Source of the DNA: Jaltomata sinuosa
Taxonomy: Eukaryota > Streptophyta > Magnoliopsida > Solanales > Solanaceae
NCBI GenBank assembly: GCA_003996215.1
Contig: QJPP01000814.1
Coordinates: 124,001-188,000, forward strand
Direction: 5' to 3'
Length of the DNA: 64,000 nt
This document shows, one piece after another, positions 20,705 through 31,884 of the stretch. The first letter of the stretch is position 1. The number at the start of each line of letters is the position of its first letter. The position numbers and the translations under genes are program-made. The notes beneath the pieces are model-generated. The model made no database searches. It saw nothing but the letters and a program-made list of their open reading frames with translations, and had not been told where the DNA came from.

Positions 20705-23498
20705 AGGGATTGGCCAACAATCCACTATCTACGTGGTGTAATTCCAATTGTGACATATCAACCTAACTTACATTGATTTATATTATGTAAATAATTATTG
20801 AACATATTCACTGGGAATGATTTCATTTCTCTCAACAAACACATTAAGCTACATAGCTGCTACAGCACGCATGTTGATATATATTGTGTAAAAGAGAATT
20901 TGTGGGTTATCCAAGTGGTGTGGTACGAGAACATCGAAAAGAAAATAGATTATCTACGTCAAGTTATTCAAGCCCGAGTTTGATTTCGTGTTGGAGGTTT
21001 TTCGGAGAGGTTCAAGCTTGTCATCGGACGACAGGTAGGTTACGGTTTAACTTCCCTAGACTCCGCATATATAGAATAAATTGTATTAATGGGCATCCTT
21101 GGGTTGGATTATTAGGTTGGTACCACAGACCTCGACCGCTTTATTCATGTCCGCCTACTTTTATTCCTCCGTTGCTTGTAGTATTTGCCGATATATTTTA
21201 TTTACCCTTGTGGTCCTGTGAGGCCTTGTTGACTCTGGAACATAGAAGGTGGGATTTTGGGAATGTCCGCGAGTCCCGGGCATAGAAATATCCTTCTAGG
21301 CTGGTTAAGCTTGCTGAGTAGCTGTGGGCCTGTGCAGGGTCAATAGGTTGATTGTGAGCTGCTGGGCAGCTATTGTGTGTGATCATACCATTTCCATGCA
21401 TATAAAGAGGTTTTATCCATGTTTTACTATGGTTTTGGCTTCGGGCCTGCTGGCACTATTTTCTAAACCTTGCATGGCCCCGGGGCCTGTTTTTGATGGA
21501 AATGATTTGGAAATGGTTGATTTAACTTGTGAATATTTCTGGATAAAGGAAAGTAAAATTATGTTTAAAATCATCAGTTTTATGATTATCGCTAGACTCG
21601 GCAGGGCCGGGGTGCTAGTTGAGTTTTCTTGTTAATTGAGATGATTTTTAGCCTCGGTCGGACCGAGAACCTGAGATGACTTTTTACTGTTTAGACCCGG
21701 TTATTCCCGGGCACCCTTGGAGGGGTTTTTGAGATATTTTCCTACTATTTTAGTCCTTGACAGGGTCTGGGCATGCATATTAGAGACTGGGTCTCTATCT
21801 TGATACCGGACTTGCTTCCGGACGACATGTTCTGATACTGAGTTTTAGTATGGGGTCTGGGACCTCCATGGACCTTGCCATCCGGGCCAGGGGCTACGGG
21901 CTGCGTGTGCCGGAGGAGGGGTATACGGTGGAGTAGAGGTGTACGGGCAGTGTCCTTCCATGGAACCTACCTGCTGGGCCGGATCGGCGCCGGAGGAGGT
22001 ACATACAGAGATACCATTTCACTTGAGATCTTCATGCATCATATCATTCATTTTTTGAGGCTACACCCTTGTTTGTTGTTTGTTGATTGTATGCTCCAGT
22101 AGTATGGGATGCCGGAGGGTTTGTTTTCACTTGTTTGTGTTCCTCGGTTGTATGGGCGATCGGAGGACTGTAGGTAGACTTTTGCTATTTACTTACAGAA
22201 TTGTTCTCTATTATAGATAAGTATGAGATTGGTATGATTAGTTGAGTTTGATTCATGTCTCTGAGCATGCCTATCATTGCTCTTTCTCTCTTCTTCTTAC
22301 ACTTGAGGTTACCGGTATACCGTCCATTTCGTAAACTTATTTTATATACACTGTTATTGCAAGGACCCCAGGTGCGTTGTTTCTTACTTTCACATGTGCC
22401 TACAGTGTGTATATTCTGCTTACTAGCCTCACATGTGGTTCTGTTTGATTTCCCTCTGGGCTAGTTCATGTGTACCTTTCGTTGATTTTTGTGACTGCTT
22501 GCTTCTATTCTGTCTATTACTACGCTTTTATCTTATATGTGCCCAGTCGGCCTATGATACCTACTGGGTACCTTATGCTTCGCATTTGGTGCTCACCCCT
22601 ACCCCCTGCATCTTTGGGTGCAGATCCTATCGTGGGCCATCGCCGTTTGATCATTATAATTCATGCTTGGAGATCTGTTGGGGACTACTTCAGACTGAGG
22701 GTGAGATCTTGGCGATCGGGGCTTAGCTTTAGTTTATCTTTTGCTTCATGTACTCTATTTCCATTCAGAGACATCTGTATATATTATTTTTGATTATTTG
22801 CACTCCATGTAAGTAGTTTGGGCTCTATACTATGATACCAGGTCTTGGGGTTTGGTTTAGTTTTCGCATATGTATATATTTATATCCATGTTATCAATTT
22901 TATTCGTCATGTTTCCCTTATTTGCTAGATAGTAGCCCATTACTAACTGTTCTGGTCTACGGGGATTGGTTCACCTACCGGGGGTTGTAGGTGTCATCAT
23001 GACTGAGAAATTGGGTCGTGGCATGTATCTATATGGTGGGTCCTCCTTCATTGTCAAGTACGGCGCTTCATCCACATGCGGTATGCCCAAGAACTCATTT
23101 AGTAATCGCGTGGTGAACCGGATAACCTTCCCGCGGACCCCCACCTTCTGACATGGGCCTTCCCCTATCTTCAAGTTAGCATAGAATTCCCTGACCATAG
23201 TGAGGTTACAATCCTCTTGGTCCTGAAAGATGTACTGAAGGCCCAATATGTGGACCATCTCATGGATTTGTAGGAATTTAGCATCAAGTCGAGCTTCATT
23301 CATATGCTCATCTGGATGGTATTTAGCTTCCTTTTGGCTATCAAACCAGTCCATTCTCCGCACATTCACTGTTCTCTTTCCAAATTGTCGAGGGGGTGCC
23401 CGCGAGTTTGTAGGGGCTGCCATACCGGATGATTCTCCTTTTCGGGGCCTTTTGCCCTTAGTGCCTTTAGTGACCTTCTTCTTCCCTCGTGGTGGCAT

Positions 23499-24922
23499 TG
23501 TACCTATAACAAACAGATTAAACAAATCAGCCCAGTACAATTAAAGCTAGCTAAATGAGTATTTTATAGGATCATGACAACCCCACACTTATTTTTCTAG
23601 CAATGGTGTCTATAGATTGATAACTTGAGCTACTCAGACTTCCCTCTTTCAGCACAATTTAAGTTCCGTCAACCTAAGACACCATATCCACCAAATCATT
23701 TCCACAAGAACATTCCCTAAAATTCTCAAGGATTCTCTACGCTTTTCAACATTAAAATTATTCAAGGTCACTCCTTCATTCTTTGCACTACTTTCATGTG
23801 AATTTTCTTGAAGTTATTAAGGTGACCCATCTCTTTTTACTACTCATTATGCCTTCCATAACTCAAGACCCAACACAAAATAAGAGATAAAATTCGAATC
23901 CACCACATTAGTGAAACTACAAACAATAATCTACTTTTGTGGGTGTATTTTAAGCTTTAAAGCTTTCATCAATGGTGAAAAATTGTTAAATTCTTCCAAC
24001 TAGATGATAAAGATTACACCACTAGATCTTGAATGTGAAAAGCATAAAGAAGAAGTAGAAAGCATTAGAGAGTAAACAAAGAAATTACCTTGAGAAGTTG
24101 TGGACTTTGTTAGAGCTTGAGGAAGACAACAATGGAGGAAAAGGGGAAAATTTTGGGGGAGAGAGGGGTGGGGAGGTGCTCCTTTGCAAATAATGAAAAG
24201 GAATTTTAGGCATGTGGTCTTTTAAAAGGCCTTTTTCTCAAGATTTTGGGTCTTGGGTCAGTTGACCCTTGACCCTTGACTAAACTCGCTGCCCAAAACA
24301 CATGCATGGTGCCGCGCTCGAAACGCGCCAGTAGCAACTCACAATAGTTTAGCTTCAGACGCGGTGCGCCTCTATCATGACCATCTGGGTATCCCCATGG
24401 CGTGGTGCTCCCCAAGTTTGCCAGCATTAGCGTTCTGTAGAAGGGCCTAGCGCGGTGCACCTCTATCGCGCCAAAAAACCCCTACGGTAGTTTGGTCCCT
24501 AGGGCAGCGCGCCCAGGTTCCGCCAGACCCCTGGGACTCAAATTTTGTGTTACTTACCTCTTTCCGTGCATCCGTGGCTGGCACTTTTCTTTTTCTCCCT
24601 GCAAAAACAACAAACTATTAGAAAAACGGTGGGTTGCCTCCCACCTAGCACCTTAGTTTTGGTCGTGGCATGAGTCATATTTTTGTATTTTTGATATTCT
24701 TGGCCTAAACTATTACAATACATTCGTGGGTTGCCTCCCACACAACGCCTGATTTAACATTGTGGAATGACGCAACCTCAAGGATCACTCATCTGACAGG
24801 GTGATTGAGGTTTTCTCCCTGCCCACATCTTCAGACCAAAAGTGCTTCACCCTTTGACCATTTACCAAGAATGTAACTGTGTCACCAATCTTCCGAAGTT
24901 CAACTGCGCTATGCAGAGTCAT
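23499..24922 (-). other. Spacer between integrase and ORF2 of element E
   Basis: About 1.4 kb without a convincing gene. The plus strand shows 'gggttgcctcccac' near 24630 and again near 24728, a landmark that also follows integrase in derivative K near 60020. From 24290 to 24530 lies a CpG-rich cluster of GCGC-type words, much like the cluster in the element's own LTRs. A purine-rich stretch (24125-24180) lies between that cluster and the ORF2 start. This layout suggests a second leader or promoter for ORF2. That is inference. Confidence 0.55.
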
Positions 24923-25993
24923 TCACACTACCTCAAACGGTCCAGACCACTTAGACTTGATCTTTCCGGGAAAACGCTTCATCCTTGAGTTGAATAAGGG
25001 GACCATTTGGCCACGTTCAAATGAGCGTGAAAGGATATGTTTGTCATGCCACCTATTCATTTTCTCCTTGTAAATCATGGCATTCTCATAAGATTGCAAC
25101 CTAAACTCATCAAGTTCGTTAAGTTGCAATTATCTCTTCCACGCAGCCAGTTTGTCATTCAGATTTAGCTTCTTTATAGCCCAATAGGCTTGGTGTTCCA
25201 ACTCGACTAGCAGATGACAAGCCTTCCCATATACAAGATGATACAGAAAAGCTCCAATGGGTGTTTTGTAGGCAGTTATATATGCCCATAGTGCATCATC
25301 AAGCTTCTCAGCCCAATCTTTTCTCTGTGCATTCACGGTCTTCTCCAAAATCTTCTTCACCTCTCGATTAGACATCTCAACCTGCCCACTCATTTGGGGA
25401 TGATATGCCGTAGCCACCTTATGACGTACCCCATACTTAGCTAACAACTTGCTAAACCAATTATTGATGAAATGCGTCCCACCATCAATGATTATAGCTC
25501 GCGGGGTACCGAATCTCGTGAATATTTTTTTCCTGACAAACTTCAATACTACCTTTGCATCATTGGTGGGAAGGGCAACTGCTCCTACCCACTTCGACAC
25601 ATAATCCACCGCAACAAGTATATACCTATTGCCAAAGGAAGGTGGGAATGGCCCCATGAAGTCAATTCCCCATACATCAAAGATCTCCACCTCAAGGATA
25701 TTTTGCAAAGGCATCTCATGCCTTCTTGATATAGCTTTAGTCCTCTGGCATTGATCACAACTCTTAACAAAGGCTGCCGCATCTTTAAATATAGTGGGCC
25801 AATAGAATCCCGACTGCAACACTTTATGTGTGATGCACTCGCCTCCATGATATCCCCCATAAGGAAAAGAATGACAACTCTCTAACATCTCCCTCACTTG
25901 AATGCATCTTCTAATTATTTGATCCGGACCCTACTTGAACAAATAAGGCTCATCCAATAGATAAAACCAAGAGTCCTGGTACAACTTCTTCTT
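24923..25993 (-). pseudogene. Integrase of element E
   Basis: DNA strand-transfer enzyme that would join element DNA to the chromosome. Read in one frame from 25993 to 24923 with three stops (near 25993, 25931 and 25130), at least two of them readable as Q-to-stop. The N-terminal zinc region reads 'CHSFPYGGYHGG' and 'CDQCQRTKA' (H-H-C-C partly kept). The catalytic core keeps all three acidic residues: Asp in 'WGIDFMGPFPP', Asp in 'IIIDGGTHF' and Glu in 'SGQVEMSNREVK'. The C-terminal part, 'NRWHDKHILSRSFERGQ' to 'KWSGPFEVV', is typical of Athila. There is no chromodomain, as expected for this lineage. It follows RNase H directly. Confidence 0.85.
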
Positions 25994-26640
25994 CTATTGT
26001 GTAGTGGCTTTCGGGGGATACACCCTACTCACCACTAAATTGACAAGATCAACATACCATGGAAGCTCAACAACACTAAGGGCTAGGAGTTGTTTGTCTG
26101 GAAACTCCTCCCTAATACGTTCTTCATTTGGCACATGAGACCAATCTTTAAGTCTAGACAAATGGTCAGCCACTTGGTTCTCTGTGCCCTTTCGGTCCTT
26201 TATATCCAAGTCGAACTCTTGCAATAGCAAAATCCACCAAATCAGTGTTGGCTTCACATATTTCTTGCTGAATAAGTACCGTATAGCAACATGATCCGTG
26301 TATACAATCACTTTCGTTCCCACAAGATAGGAGTAAAACTTGTCAAAAGCAAAGACTAGGGCCAACATCTCCTTCTCTGTGATTGTGTAGTTAACCTGGA
26401 CTGAATCAAGAGTCTTACTCACATAGTAGATAGAATGAAATATCTTGTCAACTCTCTGAGCCAGCATAGCTCCAACCGCCACATCACTCGCATCAAACAT
26501 AAGCTCGAAGGGTAGCTCCCAATTTGGAGCAATCAATATAGGAGCTTCAATCAAGCACTTCTTCAGATTTTCAAATGCTTTGACACACTCATAACTGAAC
26601 TCATACTTTACTCCTTCTCGAGCAATGTACACATTGGCCT
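25994..26640 (-). pseudogene. RNase H domain of element E
   Basis: Degrades the RNA strand of the RNA-DNA hybrid. One clean frame shows the catalytic acidic residues in order: Asp in 'ELMFDASDVAVGA', Glu in 'TITEKEMLALVFA', Asp in 'KVIVYTDHVAI' and a final Asp in 'VADHLSRL'. The 212-residue frame begins just after a frameshift near 26600 that separates it from RT. It is otherwise the best preserved enzyme in element E. Confidence 0.85.
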
Positions 26641-27240
26641 GGATATCTTGGAGAAGTCTTTGATGAAGAATCTGTAGAAGCCTGTATGTCCAAGAAAACT
26701 ATGAACCCCTCGTTAAGAAACTGGAGGTGGTAGTTTCTCAATAACCTCTATCTTCATGCGATATACTTCGATCACCATCTTCGACATTTTATGGCCAAGG
26801 ACAATGCCTTCAGTGACCAAAAAGTGACACTTCTCCCAATTTAGCACTAGATTTGTCTCTTCATACCTAGCCAATACCCGATCCAGATTTTGGAGACAAG
26901 TGTCAAATGACTTACCATAAACTGAGAAGTCATCCATGAATATCTCCATAATCTCTTCCACCATGTCAGAAAAAATAGCCATCATGCACCTCTGAAATGT
27001 AGCCGGCGCATTGCAAAGCCCAAATGGCATAAGCTTGAAAGCATACATGCCATAAGGATAAGTAAACATCGTCTTCTCTTGATCTTGAGATGCTATGGCT
27101 ATCTGATTGTAACCAGAATATCCATCTAGAAAGCAAAAGTACTGCTGGACAGCTAAACGATCCAACATCTGATCAATGAATAGAATGGGATAGTGATCTT
27201 TTCGGGTAGCTTCATTGAATTTTCGATAATCCATGCAAAT
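26641..27240 (-). pseudogene. Reverse transcriptase of element E, N-terminally truncated
   Basis: Copies the element RNA into DNA. The frame from 27234 reads 'MDYRKFNEATRKDHYP', then 'FLDGYSGYNQIAIA', 'YAFKLMPFGLCNAPATFQ' and the catalytic 'IFMDDFSVYG' with both aspartates kept. 'NLVLNWEKCHF' and 'LGHKMS' follow. The expected fingers region before 'MDYRKFN' is missing: protease text ends about 27260 and RT text begins at once with 'VPGWRI'. A deletion of several hundred bases is therefore likely at this join. A stop at about 26711 and a frameshift near 26600 lie before RNase H. The active site is intact but the protein is not complete. Confidence 0.85.
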
Positions 27241-27610
27241 TCTCCACCCAGGGACTGTATAGCAGGCAATTTCATTGCCTTGTACACATTGAAGACTTCC
27301 ACCTTATCATGTGCTCTCATGGTGAGTTGCCCTACTACAATATCAATGAATGCTCTCCCTATAGCCAATAGTGGATGTCCCAAAATAAATGGAACTTCTG
27401 GGTCTGGCTCAAAGTCTAAGATCACGAAGTCCACCGAGAAGATCAACGAACCAATCTGCACTAATACATCTTCTATAATGCACTCAAGTTTAGCTAATGA
27501 TCTGTCTGCCAACTGCAGAACAATTGTAGTGGGGCGAGGACTACCCAACCCCATCTTCTTGAAGACTGAAGATGGTATAAGGTTAATACTTACCCCAAGG
27601 CTATAAATTT
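27241..27610 (-). pseudogene. Aspartic protease of element E
   Basis: Cuts the polyprotein. The active-site region near 27600 reads 'LGVSINLIPSSVFKKMG', where the family has Asp-Leu-Gly-Ala-Ser. The Asp codon is lost (AGC in its place or a small rearrangement), and the gag frame shifts here. The rest is clear: 'TTIVLQLADRSLAKLECI', 'IEDVLVQIG' and 'FVILDFEPDPEVPFILGHP'. It ends where the RT deletion begins. Confidence 0.75.
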
Positions 27611-29460
27611 TTGGCTAATGGTCATCTCAATAGTGAAACTTCCCAGATATTTCAATTTGGTTGGCAACCTGTTCTGAATCTGAGAAGTACATACTTTGGT
27701 AAGAGAAACTATCGCATATTCAGTCAACATGTTCTTGTTTGACATAATATCCTTTATATACTTCACATACTTTGGAACTCCCTGAAGGACATCTATGAGT
27801 GGGAGGTTAAGGTGTACCTGTCTCAAGAGGTCAAGAAATTTCTTGAATTCGGCCTCCTCTCTCTGTTTTATCAACTTATGTGGAAAAGGTGGAGGAGGAT
27901 TTACAATATTTTCATCTTCTTTCACCTCAATCTCAGTCCCAGCTTTAGCCTTTTCTGATGCAACTTCAACTACCTTGGGATCTGCTTTCTTTGGTGCCAA
28001 CTCTTTCAGCTCCAACCCACTTCTAGTAGTGACTGCATTCAACTGATTTGGATTTGGGTTAGTATCGTCTGGAAGACTACCTTGTGGTCTCGAATTTTGT
28101 GCCCCAGCTAACTGCCCAATTTGCTTCTCTAAATTCTGGATGGCAGTTGCGTGAACCTTTGTAGTTGCTTCAAATTTTGCTTCACTGTTAGCTTGGATCT
28201 CCATGATAGACTTCAGCATGCCTTCGATGTTGCTAGGTATGACTGTAGGCTTATTGTTTCCAGCAAACTATTGATTCTGTCCTTGTGGCCTGAATTGATT
28301 CTGGCCTTGGTTGTTCCCATAAGACAAATTATTTCACAGATTTGCATTGTATGCATTCCCATAGTTCTGATTTCCACCTCTCTGAGCATAACCAACAAAG
28401 TTCACAAAATCTGGATTTGCTGCAAAATCGTTTGATAGATGGTCACCACCACAGGTGTCACAAAACTGAACAGTTGTTGGTTGAACTGCATTAACCTGCG
28501 CTTGATTATTCCCCAAATCCAATTTGTTGAGAACAGTAGTTATGTTACTCATCTGATTAGCCATAGACTCCAACTTGGCAAATAAAGCCGTGTTGGAATC
28601 TACCTCAACCATTTCGGCAACCTTCTTAGGTGTGGCTCTACTATTATCACTGTTCCATTGTAAATTTCTTTGTTCCATCCTCTGCAAAAGATTATACAGC
28701 TCGTCATATGTCTTCTCCAGTGCTTTCCCGTCTGCTGCACAATCTAGTAAGATTTTCGAATGAGGCTCAAGCCCCTTAATGAATTTATGTACCAACACTT
28801 CATTATTCTGCTGATGATGAGGGCATACCATAAGGAGGGCCTTAAATCACTCCCAAACTGTGTAGAGATTTTCACCATCCTTCTTCCTGAAACTCAGAAT
28901 CTCACTCCTTAACCTTTCGGTATTCCGAGAGGGAAAGAAACGCTGCAAGAATTTCTGGGCCAAATCATCCCATAAAGTGATGGAATTAGGCGGTTCAGCC
29001 TTCAACCATCTCGTCGCTTCCCCAAGTAGAGAAAAAAGAAACAATGTCATCCTCACATAGTCTACTGCGACTCCTGTTGGAAAAAACTTATCACAGATTT
29101 CCAGAAAATTCTGAATGTGTGTCTGCGGGTCCTCGTGTGATAAGCCCGTGAACTGTCTATTGGTATGCAAAAGTTCAATCATACTCTGTTTTAGCTCAAA
29201 CCTACCACCCGGTGCGGGTTTCAGCATGTTGTTGGTGACATTGGTCAAGAGTGGGATTGACACATCACGCACTGGCCTTGGTGCTGCCATTTTTGCGATA
29301 ATAACTTCGGGTTGTTCAACTAATGCAATTGTCTCATCTTCAGCCACCTATAGAAACTTAATAGGATAAAGAGCTGCTGCCCTTCTCCGCTGATGAAATA
29401 GTCTTTCGGGTTCCGAGTGTGGCTCTACCAAATATTTCTTCCTTTCTAGTTTGTTGAACA
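27611..29460 (-). pseudogene. gag of element E
   Basis: Capsid and nucleocapsid precursor, readable almost end to end. The N-terminus near 29460 reads 'LVEPHSEPERLFHQRRRA'. The capsid core at 29300-28847 contains 'MTLFLFSLLGEATRWLKA' and 'DLAQKFLQRFFPSRNTERL'. A stop at about 28846 is readable as CGA to TGA. The nucleocapsid follows, with 'FCDTCGGDHLSNDF', a zinc knuckle whose last Cys is Phe. Then come a Gln/Asn-rich stretch with two more stops and a linker 'FLDLLRQVHLNLPLIDVL' leading to protease. Length and order match Athila gag. The non-ATG start shown by simple frame calling is not real. The natural start is upstream near 29460. Confidence 0.85.
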
Positions 29461-29566
29461 ACTCAAAGTTTGTACCTGCAGATTTTACCAAACGCTAAGA
29501 TCAAGTTATCAATACTTGAATAATAAAGATGTATAAGAAAAGTTAGAAATTTTCTAATTTCAAAGT

Positions 29567-29583
29567 CCTTGGCAACGACGCCA
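29567..29583 (-). promoter_or_regulatory. Primer-binding site of element E (tRNA-Asp type)
   Basis: Minus strand TGGCGTCGTTGCCAAGG, three mismatches from TGGCGCCGTTGCCGGGG, the complement of the plant tRNA-Asp 3' end and usual for Athila. It is 6 bases inside the 5' LTR edge. Confidence 0.85.
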
Positions 29584-29589
29584 AAAACT

Positions 29590-30987
29590 TGTTACGCAAT
29601 TTCCACTCACACGCAAGTGTACGTGAACGTCCAAGTAATAGGAACTGGTTAGTCCGGATATCATACCCAAGAGACTTGTGATTTAGCAAATATCCTACTT
29701 TAATCGTATAAAGCTAAAATAACCAAGTACGAAAGTAAAAAGAATGTGTTCTTGAAGTATATGAGTAATTAAAATAAGTTGACAAAATAAAATGCAAGCA
29801 AATAATAATTGTGTTGATTCCAATTTAGAAAGATTTCGAGGGTTACAACTTTATTACGCACTCCTAAATAGTAATCACTTGAATCGACTTATTCGTTCAC
29901 CTAGTTGTTGATTCTGGTGTTGATATTACAACTATTATCTCTCGAGCCTCTAGTTGCCTATTCAAAATAGCATCACAACTACATCTTTGAGCGGGGATGT
30001 GATATTATATTTCAAAAGTATTTATATTTCTTCCCGTGTGAACCAAGCAAGGCGTTCTAGGTATATCTCTATCCTAGTCGCTAACCTACCCCATATGTTA
30101 CAAAAGAGAGGTCTTGCTCCTTATATTCCTTGGTCTACCTTGTTGATCCTTCTCTCGAGATCGCAACACGTTTATATGTTTATCTTAATTGTGGACAAGC
30201 ATCAAAATACTAAAATAGGAATATAAGAACAACTAATAATGGTAAACGAACAATTAATTCAACTCCAATACTTAATATTCATGCATTTGTAGCCTTAACC
30301 CCAGAACGAGGGTTCTTAGACACTCATACTCAAACGAAAAACAAAGATGTAATTGTTTTCATCCAAAGTATAGCTAAGAAAAGGAAGAAGAAAAAAAACC
30401 TAATGGTCAACACTGTTCTTGCCTCTTGCTCTCAAAACATATGATGGAACCCTCCAAAAAACGTCCAAGGTTATATTTATAGGGTTTGGGAAATAACCCC
30501 TTTTCTTTCTTGAAATTGGAATAGAAAAAGCCCAAAAATCCATCGGGATGGCGCCTGGCGCGCTGCGCCTGTAACGCGCCTGGATGCAGCTGTTGTAGTT
30601 TTGGCATTGGCGCGCTGCGCCTTGGATACGCCCGTGATGGCCCACTGTAGTTGGCCTCCTTGTGAGCCACGCCTGGAAGGCGCAATGATAGTGCTACAGT
30701 AGTTCTAGGCCTGGGGCGCCGCGCCAGGCATCTGTCCGACTGCTCCCGGCCTATTTTTTTTCTTTTTTCTTACTCCCGAGCATTCTGCTACATCACTTTC
30801 AATGCTTTACTCTTCCATTTCATATTTCAATGGTCACTTCCCATATTATTACACCTGATCATGTGTCTTAGTACAACATATAGCAATTCTGATCAAAACA
30901 CATAATATATAGTATTTAACGTTCTCAAAACATAAGGTAAACATGGGTAAAATATGATAAACTGGCATAAAATTATGCCCAACATCA
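29590..30987 (-). mobile_element. 5' LTR of element E
   Basis: Partner of 15871-17267, plus-strand text TGTTACGCA to AACATCA, 1398 bp. It carries the same CpG-rich cluster at 30545-30745, with somewhat more intact GGCGCGC words than the other copy. Flank ATACC at 30988-30992 completes the target duplication. Confidence 0.92.
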
Positions 30988-31681
30988 ATACCACATAGTA
31001 TAATCTCATAATACATTGCATTGCATTGCCTATGTGAACTTGGAGTGTGTTTACCTTTGTTATCATTATTATCTTTACCGTCAGTTTAGATAGTTCTATT
31101 TTCTGTTGATAACTAGATTTAGGTGGATATGTGTAGTTAGTTTAATTTCTTGTGTCTTATAATATATATTATCTTTTTGAGCTCAATCGGTGTATGACGC
31201 CTACTGAGTACCCGTTGTTTTGGTACTCATAATACACTCTGTATCTTTTTCTGATGCAACACCTAGTACAACCACCCTTATTGACCCTCCAGCGTTCGTA
31301 GGTAGTAGTTGTTCAAATTTCGGCTAGCTCTCGGTATTTGGAGATTATATACTGCTTTCCATCTAAATATTTGTCTATATATTTTTGTATTTTTTATAGA
31401 CAACATATGTTGTATAGTTATTCCGTACTTTAGATGCTCTTGTACTGGTGACACCAAGTTCAGGGATGGTCCTTGTATATACTTGTCTTTCTGGTAATTT
31501 TAGGGCCATTTCTGTATATATTTATATTGTTGGTATACATCTATATTGTTGGCCCTTATTTTTTATGTTTTCTTTTTCACTTTCTTGTTTAATTGTTTTA
31601 TTGTTCTCTCGCATTCTTGGGTTGGCTTGCATACCGAGGGGTTATGTAGGTGCCATCGTGGCTTCATTTTAGGTCATGAAA
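30988..31681 (+). mobile_element. LTR2 of the D array, right part
   Basis: Resumes LTR2 where element E left it ('atctcataatacattgcattgc'-type text, as at 10415 in LTR1) and runs to the LTR end near 31681, where GTCATGACA is decayed to GTCATGAAA. A second internal region follows at once, so this LTR is shared between int1 and int2. Confidence 0.9.
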
Positions 31682-31884
31682 GAGTTGTGTTAGAGGTTTT
31701 GGTTCACCAGTCTTTCCAGTACAAGAGAAAAATGTCTAGTAGAGTCTCGTGGATTAGTACAATGACATTCGTATCCTATCTCTGGGAGGCTATAGGACAT
31801 TCTTACGAATGATTTCATTTTGTTTGATTCCTTATCGTGTGCCGTTGACCTTATCAAGTTCTAAAATATTATTGGTTCACTTTT

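Larger units (their letters stand above)
19814..23023 (+). mobile_element. Solo LTR F, 3.2 kb
   Basis: A 3210-bp insertion from TGTAATGACC to GTCGTGGCA inside the ORF2 of E, with a perfect 5-bp target duplication TGTAT at 19809-19813 and 23024-23028. Removing the insertion and one TGTAT restores the ORF2 reading frame. No internal region, primer-binding site or polypurine tract is present, so it is a solo LTR left by recombination between two LTRs. At 3.2 kb it is long even for plants. Open frames inside (for example 20884-21285 and 22433-22793) have no recognisable domain. Confidence 0.93.
19080..23498 (-). pseudogene. Athila ORF2 protein of element E (split by solo LTR F)
   Basis: Protein of unknown function, of the kind annotated in plants as 'putative plant transposon protein domain'. 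It starts at 23498 with a basic head (PPRGKKKVTKG, nuclear-localisation-like). Then come 'KFLQIHEMVHILGLQYIF' and 'MVREFYANLKIGEG' and 'VRGKVIRF', the shared core. Solo LTR F interrupts after 'DPPYRYM'. The frame resumes at 19808 with 'RHTFCGVDSIARWER' and 'EARVWLKILCSTLLPCSH', hits a stop and a shift near 19600, and recovers at 19376-19080. That last part is 'DESWIGRMYGMEDLQLRICG' followed by a strongly acidic end (DDDEPTVHNTNDNEDDEEDD). No signal peptide or membrane segment is seen, so an envelope role is not supported. It lies after pol and the spacer. Confidence 0.75.
15871..30987 (-). mobile_element. Element E: Athila-type retrotransposon, near full length
   Basis: 15.1 kb element in reverse orientation inside LTR2 of D. 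It has two LTRs of 1397 and 1398 bp with few differences by eye, a tRNA-Asp-type primer-binding site, gag, protease, RT, RNase H and integrase, a long spacer, ORF2 (split by solo LTR F) and a long 3' untranslated region with a polypurine tract. Without the 3.2 kb F insertion it would be about 11.9 kb, in the size range of Athila elements. Protein words such as the gag 'GEATRWLKAEPPNSITLW' and the RT 'FMDDFSVYG' place it in the Athila lineage (Athila/Tat branch). It lacks the RT N-terminus, so it is not autonomous. Confidence 0.9.

Noticed and set aside
20884..21285. 133-codon open frame on the plus strand
   Set aside because: Lies wholly inside solo LTR F, has no recognisable domain, overlaps other frames of similar length and has no family support.
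22433..22793. Two overlapping hydrophobic frames of about 100 codons that might be membrane proteins
   Set aside because: They come from T-rich LTR sequence. Overlapping frames look equally hydrophobic, which is a composition effect.
19080..23498. Retroviral envelope gene in element E
   Set aside because: ORF2 has a basic head and acidic tail but no signal peptide, cleavage site or membrane anchor, so env-like naming is not supported by this sequence.
22966..23544. Plus-strand frames opposite ORF2 of element E
   Set aside because: Antisense shadows of the ORF2 coding sequence. Only the minus-strand translation shows the conserved core.
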